NCBI GenBank assembly: GCA_036768485.1
Contig: JAVLUZ010000339.1
Location: 124,001 to 188,000, forward strand
Direction: 5' to 3'
Origin: Mermis nigrescens
Lineage: Eukaryota > Nematoda > Enoplea > Mermithida > Mermithidae
DNA: 64,000 nt
Made by a program: the position numbers and the translations under genes. Positions 56,637-64,000 of the stretch are shown here, one piece after another; position 1 is the stretch's first letter, and each line of letters opens with the position of its first letter. The notes under the pieces were generated by a model. It did not search any database. It worked only from the letters and a program-made list of their open reading frames with translations, and was not told the DNA's origin.

Positions 56637-56900
56637 GCGGCTTCCCCAAGTGGTCTAGCGGTACTACCACTTACTACATACTTCAGAGCGCCAAATACCG
56701 AGTTCGATCCGCGTAGGTATTTTTCTTGCGCGGGCTGCTGGTAAAGCTCTCACTCTAAGAGCTAGACTGACCCAGAGTGCCAAAGCTCAAGGTTAATTAC
56801 GTGAATTTAGCCAATCAGATGAAAGACCTTACGCCGATTGGCTGGATTTTCACTAGGTACGTTAGAGTCGCCTTACTGTAAAAAGTCTCAAGAATTTCGA
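56637..56900 (+). repeat. tRNA-derived SINE
   Basis: A-box-like TGGTCTAGCGG (56651-56661) and B-box-like GAGTTCGATCC (56700-56710), 39 bp apart, form a degenerate tRNA head. A non-tRNA body of about 180 bp follows. The solitary right end of a TAGTCTG-family MITE (GAAACAGACTATA) abuts it near 56900. Confidence 0.6.
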
Positions 56901-57231
56901 AACAGACTATATATATGTATACTTTGATTTGACTTTTTGAGTTTGAAATGTCTGAGTACCTTTAACCCTTGATGTTGATGTTATATTGCTTTTCTCTATT
57001 ATTGAGAATTAGCGCAGAAAGTGAGCAAAACTCAGAAATAGGGCGCCGCTTATCGTTCGCGGTTCATCGCGGAAGCTCCGGGAAACAGTGCGGCTAGAAT
57101 TTTGCTCATTTACACAATGGCAAGGGTTTTGAAATGTCATTTACATAATGACGAGGGTTTTGAAATGCCGTGCTCCCGTTATGTACAATCGACAATCACA
57201 GTGTGCACATTAGCGACATATCTGCTAAGTA

Positions 57232-57395
57232 TAGTCTGTTTCACATAACTTTGTGCATAAATTTTAAGAATTTTTAACGACACTGAGCTGGTGGTTACGA
57301 TAATTATGTAATCAGATCAATGGCTATAATCGCAATCTGTCAGCTTATCGTTTGAGGTTTTCGAATTTATGACCGAACTTGCGTGAAACAGACTA
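57232..57395. mobile_element. TA-flanked MITE (TAGTCTGTTTCAC family), inverted copy
   Basis: 164 bp, ends TAGTCTGTTTCAC and GTGAAACAGACTA. The interior is the reverse complement of the copy at 16240 (ATAATTATGTAATC, ATCGCAATCTGTCAGCTTAT). The right-hand TA is changed to TC. Confidence 0.8.
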
Positions 57396-57785
57396 TCGAT
57401 ATACCTGTGTGAGCATATTTGTCTATATATGTCGATAACATATCCCTCAAGCAATTGTGTTTTACCGTATCAGATTGTATGTACGAATAAATCTAGTGTT
57501 ACACTACATAAGTAATTTGGTTTGCCGCGCGGATTCATACACTGAGTTAAAAATCGACTATATTCTACATGACTACTGTTTTATCTAAACCCACTTTAAA
57601 GGATTTTAAGAATTATTACAGGAATTTGCTTTTTCTTCTTGAAATTTAAATTTCTTATTAATAATACGGAAGCCAACAGAGTGCTTTGATTAAGTGCATT
57701 TTCTTGTTTACTGTGCTACATCATGACTATCCACGACGGGCGCAGTGACCAAATTCTGGAGGAGGATTGATCTGGCTGGGCACCG

Positions 57786-58050
57786 GTCTCGCATCCAGGG
57801 GGGATAGGGGGCACGTGCCCCCAAAACGAATTATGAGAAATTCTTTCCTTTACTCCCCTTTACTTTTTCAGCCTCAAATCGCATAAAATTATCGGCGCTT
57901 TGCGTCAAATTTCAAATTATAATTAGAGTCTATTTATTCCCTAGCGCGCGTATCAAAGACTCCATTTCTAGTCTTTATGCAACCTAAAGCGTATTTTACA
58001 TTGTCTTCTATTTCGCACAGGTTGTTTCCTTAACAACAAACTTATTATCT
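57786..58050 (+). repeat. Family D repeat, partial
   Basis: CCGGTCTCGCATCCAGGG start, then ATTATAATTAGAGTCTATTT and AACCTAAAGCGTATTTTA shared with other family D copies. Right end unresolved. Confidence 0.6.
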
Positions 58051-58057
58051 AGTTGTC

Positions 58058-58370
58058 ATTGGAGTAATATATCAGCAAAAGCTTTGAAAAAGAGCGCTTT
58101 GATTTTCAAATGTTTTGAATCACGCGATCTAAAAATGTTGGTTTTTGCTTTCAAGAATTATATTCGGCCTATAGTAGAATGTGCTCCAACTGTATAGATC
58201 TCTCATTTGCTTTCTGACATAAACAGGGTAGAACGGAGCAGGGTAGAAAGGGGCACACGTGAGCGCAATCTATTTGCCTGTGTGTCCAGGACATTTCGCA
58301 TTTTATTTTATTTTCCTTGCGACTTTTGTTTTACCCTTGTGTTTTTTTCCGAATAAAGTATTAGTATTAG
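58058..58370 (+). pseudogene. LINE reverse transcriptase C-terminal fragment and 3' end
   Basis: Reads ISAKALKKSALIFKCF, NYIRPIVECAPTV and SHLLSDINRVE with one stop, then jumps to a 3' tail (GGGGCACACGTGAGCGCAA ... CCGAATAAAGTATTAGTATTAG). The same tail recurs at 62674-62812. The short tandem ATTAGT-type terminus is more CR1-like than poly(A)-like. An internal deletion removed the sequence between. Confidence 0.75.
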
Positions 58371-58595
58371 ATACAGCGAAAATTTACTAAAAGGTTATTA
58401 AAATATCTACGGAACTTTCATATGCTAGCTAAATCAAATTTAGAGAGGCTTGAACTCCGTAGAAGTTATTTTGATTTAATTGTTACGTATAATATTATTC
58501 ATAATAATCCCTTACCTTCTGAAGATTTTTATCAGTTTTATGGTCATTCAAGTACTAGGAATGTATTTGCAAATCAGAACTATTTAGGTAAGTGC
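58371..58595 (+). pseudogene. LINE C-terminal fragment, left part of a split copy
   Basis: Encodes LERLELRRSYFDLIVTYNII and then PSEDFYQFYGHSSTRNVFAN, the usual C-terminal LINE block. It is cut by the element at 58596 and resumes at 62512. Confidence 0.78.
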
Positions 58596-59106
58596 TGGCC
58601 TCTAAAAAAACCAGTCGATTTGTAACCTGAAAAAACCACCCCTTTTTCCATAACCAAAAGGAGATGACTGATGATATTATACTGGCGAACAAACTATGCG
58701 GTGAGGATTACAACTGATCCCTGTCTTTCCGGATTTTTCAGAAACTTGAGATATAAATTTGTCGAAAAGTTCCGAAAAATTGCCCTTTTTTATGATGTTT
58801 TAAAGCATTTTTGAGGGTCAGTATTTCTACCCGTATTCATATTTGCTGGAATCTTTTGTTTTCAGTTACGTTAGACTCCATTGCAGACTAATGTCATAAA
58901 AAATTTAGTTGTCCCATGTCATCCACATAGCTACAGTATACCGTCAAAGCCAAACCTAAAAAAACCAGTTGTAACCTAAAAAAACCGGCGCAATTTTTAC
59001 AAAACTTAGCAGTAATGTGCCTTGTAGCACCTCACATGATGCCTATTATTTATTTTTCACAAAAAACTGGAATCACCCCAAAAATTGCCAAAAAAGTTCG
59101 ATTGTA

Positions 59107-61957
59107 TAGGGATGCACCGGGGCCGCCTTTTTGACCGGGGCCGGGGCCTGAGCCCCGGCGCCGGGGCCGGTACCAGAGACCACCACCAACCGGGGCCAAC
59201 TATTTTTGCTATATCCCGGATATACCATGTAAAAATATGTTTTTGGCAAAATGTGACTTATGCGAAATAGCGTCTGGGCAAGTCTATGACATCCGTTCCA
59301 CATGTATTTCCGAGTTCAATTAATCATCATAGCTTATATAGGCCAAAACTTTTTCCCACCCATTATAAAATTTGGCCCAATTCACGTAACTTTCATCATT
59401 ATCAGCCTAATTACTCATGTTTTAGATCAGCTGAGTTAAAAATAGCTTAACCTTTTTAAGTGGCCAACGTTCCCAATCGGGAACATATTTTCGAAATTTT
59501 GTTGCAAAACAACTACTAATCTAATTTAAATAAGACTTGTTTTGGATGAGAAATAAGATGTTTGCCTATCCTGTGAGAGTAATTTCAAAACTTAATTATA
59601 TGTATATGCTATGCTATACTGTCTTAAGTTGGACAAAAATAGCGAAAGTTTGTCATGTTTAGAAATTTCTGCATATTGTCAATCGACATACAAAATTTTT
59701 GAGCCAAATGTCATGCAGTCATGTTTGCAGAGGTTTTCTGATCATTTTGGTATATTATTCATTTTTATTTAGTTGTTCATCAAAAGTTATAGCTAAATTA
59801 ATATTGATGTTCCTCGTTTGGGAACGTTGGCTCCTAGGAGTGCAAAAATATTTAATTCCTGGAAAGAGAACTAAATCTATGGCAGCATATGTCAAGCTCG
59901 GCTATGCTCTTTAGTGACTCTCATGCATTCTATCAATTCTTCTAGAGCTCCACAAGCATTCTGGTATGACTCCAATGCACATATTCAAAATATTAAATGC
60001 AGGTTTATGGGATTCTTTACTTGATTCTATGTGTTACAATTACACAACAACGTAGCTCTTGATTTCTAGCGGTTTTTAGGCAAAATTCAAGTGTTTCTGT
60101 AAATAATTTTAGTTGCTTTTGCAGAAATTACCTGCTCTACCTTACTTTGCTTTATTTTTTTTACTATAACTTACAGAGCCATGAATCTTTAGAGGCTTAG
60201 AGACAAATTTTATTGAATTCATGCACAATATCATGTGTTTTTGATCTGTAGAACTTGTACTGTACTTTATCAAACTTTATATAACTACTGATTGCTAACA
60301 TTTTTTAATAGCTCAGAAGCATGCTAGCAACATAACTAAGCTTTGAGTGTAAGTTCATTGGACTATCAAGAACAACTTGCGGATAGGTAAATGTCTGAAT
60401 GAGAAACGGTATGATGATATTATGACTAACTTTTATTCACTGTAAAATTTTACTTATTGAAAATTGTATGAAATTGTCAATTTGACTATATTACACCCTG
60501 ACTTCCTGTTATTTCCCGAATCTTGATTCATGGCTTCTAATTTTTAGTATACCGACATACGTTGATGCAGTGAAAATAGCTCTGAGATCGAACAGTGCGT
60601 AGAAATGAGAAAACCAATAAATTTTGAAAAATCCAGAAAAAACGAAAATACAGATTATAGCTCAATAATAGTTTTTTACTCATCTTAGCTAGACATTATT
60701 TAATGTTATCTGGGAAGCAAGCAAATCTAACAAAAAACAAATAAAAAGTTACGGTGTCTACTGGAAAGTTTCTTGGTTTTCTGAGGTTTATGGTTTCCAT
60801 AAGCTTTCAAATACTCAAAACCACACTCCTTGTAGGCTCTCTATTTGACAATTTGACACTTTAGATTACTTTGTGTTATCAATGTTTGATAGCAGATCGT
60901 TTTAATCTTATATGTTTTGCAAAACATAACAGAACATGAAATTTGGCAAAATGTTCTCCAAGAAGCCAACGTTCCCAAAATGGGAACATATGAACAACAT
61001 GATAGAGAGGAGAGCTTTTGCTCTTGTTTTTGTGCATACAGTCTTGCATTTTACAGATTTTAAACATATTAAGATTGCATTGCTGTAGTACATCTGCATC
61101 ATAGAGCGGACTTTTAAACAAGGATAGAATTTTCGCGTGCATAATTTATTATGTTAATGTGTGATCTCTATTTTCAAAATGTGTGTTCGTGACAAAGTTG
61201 CATACCTATGACCTTATTATTTCTTTAAACGGCATCGGATTACATGGAACGATTTTTAGACTTGCACGCATTTTTACCAATAAATCTACAATCTAGCCAT
61301 TTCTTGAAATACTTTATTCGTGTGCAAATTGACTTAAATATTCATTTATATATCAAGTAAGGCATTCATCGTGTTTTGTGTTGACTCAAAGTCATGTAAT
61401 CACACGTAATTTCTCACTCAACTAATAATTTTTATTGTACAGAAACGTCTATTTTAATTTTATACAAACTTTATTTATATCAAATGTATAAAACATTTAA
61501 ATTTTGTACAAACTTTATATATAAAATAACATAAAATAACATCACTGGCAAGGAAATATCTAAGCCCTCCCCGCCCACGAGTACCCCGAGTGAACTTTGT
61601 TCAGTACAAGCGGCAATATTTGCTCGAATTCCCGCTCTCGTTTGCTGCCTGAGCGATTAGAAACGCTAGTGTATTTGGCGAAAAACTTGAAGATTATCGC
61701 TTTTGACTATTAAATTGCTGCAGCTATAAACGTGAGTAAGCTAAATTTCTGAAATAAAATTTGTGACCAATGTTTTGCTATACATGAATGATATGCACAG
61801 GCGATTATGCACAATTTTTTTCTCAAAATATCGCCAAAATCCGAACAAAAAACGTTGAGATAATTCTTAATAATAGGCTAAAAGTTGCGTATTTTGGCCC
61901 CGGCCCGGTGCCTGGGCTCCGGCGCCGGGACCGGGGCCTGGCCCCGGTGCATCCCTA
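59107..61957. mobile_element. 2.85-kb element with TAGGGATGCACCGG ends
   Basis: Ends TAGGGATGCACCGGGG and CCCCGGTGCATCCCTA, with GC-rich GGCGCCGGGGCC-type subterminal blocks like those at 17630-18601. ATTGTA flanks both sides (59101-59106, 61958-61963), only six bases rather than the eight expected of hAT. No transposase frame in the interior. Confidence 0.78.
59462..59831. mobile_element. MITE with GCCAACGTTCCCAA ends
   Basis: 370 bp with inverted ends GGCCAACGTTCCCAATCG and TTTGGGAACGTTGGC. A third, solitary end (GCCAACGTTCCCAAAATGGG) lies at 60964. No target duplication recognised. Confidence 0.65.
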
Positions 61958-62511
61958 ATTGTAACCTAAAAAAAGTAATGTAACCTAAAAAAAGACCAAT
62001 GCTAAGTATACGTTGCCATGGTAACGAAATTACTTTTCATCAAGTTGCATAATATTGCACTGATTTCTTGCAGAGGATGCAGAAAAGACTTACCTAGAGT
62101 TTTTATCATTTGAAGACCTTATTTGTGAAATTTATTGAACTATTAATAAAATTCAGGAAGGTGATGAAATGAACGGAAATATCGGGAAAAAAGAATTTTT
62201 TTTCAAAAAATATGATCATATACATAAGGTCAACTAACTAATTTACGCTGCAAACCACGCACTTCGTATAACATTAGGGGGGGTTGTTTTTTAGTTCCCA
62301 TGGTTTTTTTACCTCCCAAATGGAATTTGCTGGTTTTTTTATTTTTGACTTTGATCAATTTTTTCTCCAAGACTGAAGGGATCTATGAAATCAACTAAGT
62401 GACGAAAGATGGAGCATAGACGGGAGATTGCTCTGATTATATAAGTTTCTAGACTAGGGTGCCTGCAAAATGAATATATGCAAAAAACATAAGTGGTTTT
62501 TTTAGAGGCCA

Positions 62512-62812
62512 TGAATACAAATTTCGACTTGATTGTAAAAAGTATTGTTCTGCTACCAGATAGCTAGAATTTGGAACGATCTTCCACAATATGTTTGAAT
62601 TTCTCCAAATGTTGAGTCTTTAAGAGAAATTTGAGAAAGGTCGATTTCAATTGATTTCAAAAATTTTTTGATGGGGCACACGTGATCGCAATTCACTATT
62701 TGCCTGTGTATGCAGAACATTTCGTATTTTACACTTTGCTATCTTATTTTCCTTGTGACTTTTTTATCCTTGTTTTTATTCCGAATAAGGTATTAGTATA
62801 AGGAAATTCAAG
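62512..62812 (+). pseudogene. LINE C-terminal fragment, right part, and 3' tail
   Basis: Continues the copy from 58371-58595 with YKFRLDCKKYC, then a broken WNDLPQ-like segment and the 3' tail from 62674 (GGGGCACACGTGATCGCAA ... CCGAATAAGGTATTAGTA), homologous to 58233-58370. Confidence 0.72.
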
Positions 62813-63390
62813 TTTCAACAGATATAACGTAATTACTGACCGTGATATTCCTAGTAGAGCGCAAAATTTTAATTAAAAAGTGTACCAATCACCGCTATTA
62901 TATGTGCACGCACATGGGATTTTCTAATTAAAAACTGATTTTTCAATATAGGCGTTCTATTTTTGACCTTTTTAGACCTCCCAAAAATGTGGAAAAAAGT
63001 GGAACATGTGGAAAAGAGTTTCGGGTCTGGCCCATAATATCAACCAAATCACTGGGGAAATAAGGTGCCTGGGTAGCAAAATTTACAAAATATTCGGCTT
63101 TATTGGTCGTAAAACGTCTTTTTTAATTCATCTTACTTGTTTGAAAAATTTTGTTCGTGCTCTCCCGGAACAAAATCATGGATACGGGCTTGTTGGGCAC
63201 AATTTTTTCTCCACTTTTTGGTCTGTTTGTCAGCCAACATTTTGAAAAATGAAAAAAATTCGGGTCTGGTTCGCATTTATGGAAAATTTTTTATGAAAAC
63301 AAATTTTAAGAGATGCCTAAAATTTCAAAATCTTGCGGCAATCCGCGGCGGATTGATTTAATTTTATTATTTGTTTGTTATTATACTCAC
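62813..63390. other. No identified gene
   Basis: Low-complexity AT-rich sequence. A family D-like end (CATGGATACGGGCTTG near 63178) is visible. If the exon at 63391-63466 is real, this is its intron. Confidence 0.3.
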
Positions 63391-63466
63391 GCCGCGCCCG
63401 CCTCGCCGATTGCAGCACTTTTTCGCCTACTTGCTTTAGAACTTCAGTATGATTGAAAATCCTCAT
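63391..63466 (-). CDS. Candidate first coding exon of an unidentified gene
   Basis: On the minus strand an ATG at 63466 reads MRIFNHTEVLKQVGEKVLQS and then ARRAR, and meets a consensus donor GTGAGT at 63390 in phase 1. G/C content rises sharply just over this stretch, as it does over the proven exons. The frame is also open upstream to 63529, so it could be an internal exon with acceptor TTACAAG. No partner exon is found in the window, whose neighbouring sequence is transposon-filled. Function unknown. Confidence 0.35.
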
Positions 63467-63663
63467 CGTCTGCGCTGATTTGGACGATTTCTTGTAATGC
63501 AAAAATGCGTTTAGGGGGTTAATTTTCAAAATTTTCTAGCGCTTCGCGCCATTGTGATAAATTGCTGAGTTTTTTATTGTCAAAGGCGACTTCAGAAACT
63601 GGCTAAAGTTCTCTACTGAAGGTAGGAAAATATATTTTCAACTGAAACAGTAAGTAAGGAGGT

Positions 63664-64000
63664 ACAGGCCCGTATCCAGGGGCGGGATAGGGGGGGGTGC
63701 ACGGCACGTGTTCCTCCCGAAGTAAAATATGAGAATGATTTTTTTAAATTTACTACCCATTTGGCTTTTTTAGCTAAAAATCTCAAAAAAATTTCGTCGC
63801 TTCACACTGAATTTCTCAATTATCATTGGAATCTATTTAGTCTCAAGCGCGCGATTTTAGACGCTCTATTTCCAGTCTTAATATAATAAAGCGTATTTTG
63901 TATCTATGTCTTCTGTTCTTCACAGCTTTTATGCAGAAAATGGGATTTGTTCAAGAAGCAAGAATGATATCAATTTTTTTGCAATGATTATGGATTTGCT
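63664..64000 (+). repeat. Family D repeat, running off the right edge
   Basis: Starts ACAGGCCCGTATCCAGGGG and continues with ATTGGAATCTATTTAGTC and CAAGAAGCAAGAAT, closely following 12622-12920. Confidence 0.7.

Larger units (their letters stand above)
58596..62511. mobile_element. 3.9-kb DNA element with GGCCTCTAAAAAAACC ends, nested
   Basis: Ends TGGCCTCTAAAAAAACCA and its exact reverse complement, 18 of 18. Several subterminal TAACCTAAAAAAACC motifs occur near 58620, 58960, 58975, 61965 and 61982. It splits a LINE copy. No clear target duplication and no transposase frame. It contains the element at 59107-61957. Confidence 0.82.

Noticed and set aside
59099..61965. A standard 8-bp hAT duplication around the 59107-61957 element
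   Set aside because: The flanks CGATTGTA and ATTGTAAC share only ATTGTA in different registers, so I report six bases and leave the superfamily open.
1..64000. CRISPR arrays, bacterial operons or viral insertions
   Set aside because: Repeats lack regular spacer structure, the genes are spliced and animal-type, and no viral gene was recognised.

Overview
This is a window of AT-rich animal nuclear DNA, from an invertebrate as far as I can judge. The genes are spliced and split by long introns, coding exons are small islands, and most of the rest is transposable elements, many of them inserted into one another. The two recognisable proteins (mitochondrial rRNA methyltransferase MRM2 and a DNAJB6-type J-protein) are standard metazoan genes. 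I cannot fix the phylum from the sequence.

Minus strand, 1-14861. The 5' half of an MRM2 gene (exon 1 at 1050-1246, exon 2 from 207 running off the left edge) lies only 148 bp downstream of the stop codon of a second minus-strand gene. I reconstruct that gene from three exons with matching splice phases (14752-14861, 9473-9584, 1395-1616). They give a complete 147-residue protein that I do not recognise. Its introns hold a 3.85-kb foldback transposon with a 4-bp target duplication, a TA-flanked MITE carrying a nested hAT-like element, and several short MITEs.

Middle left, 14.9-29.5 kb. No gene is identified. The stretch holds a 1.2-kb inverted-repeat element with a nested MITE, a hAT-like element at 17.6-18.6 kb, a roughly 105-bp tandem array rich in a GC palindrome, a decayed non-LTR retrotransposon split by a 921-bp hAT-like element with a perfect 8-bp duplication, and more MITEs.

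Plus strand, 29522-52327. A DNAJB6-like gene of six coding exons spans 22.8 kb. The phases join cleanly into a 260-residue protein with J domain, HPD motif, F/D-rich linker, Ser-rich stretch and the conserved C-terminal module. Exon 4 carries an in-frame stop that overlaps its own splice donor and is followed by two AATAAA signals, which suggests an alternative short isoform. MITEs sit within about 125 bp upstream of at least three of its five internal acceptors.

Right side, 52.3-64 kb. There is an array of about 225-bp units with a nested MITE, a run of strong RNA-like hairpins at 54.9-55.2 kb, a tRNA-derived SINE, LINE 3' ends, and a 3.9-kb inverted-repeat element that holds a second inverted-repeat element and, inside that, a third. 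A short candidate coding exon lies on the minus strand at 63391-63466.

Exon calls rest on reading frame, splice consensus, phase agreement and remembered family motifs. No database search was run.
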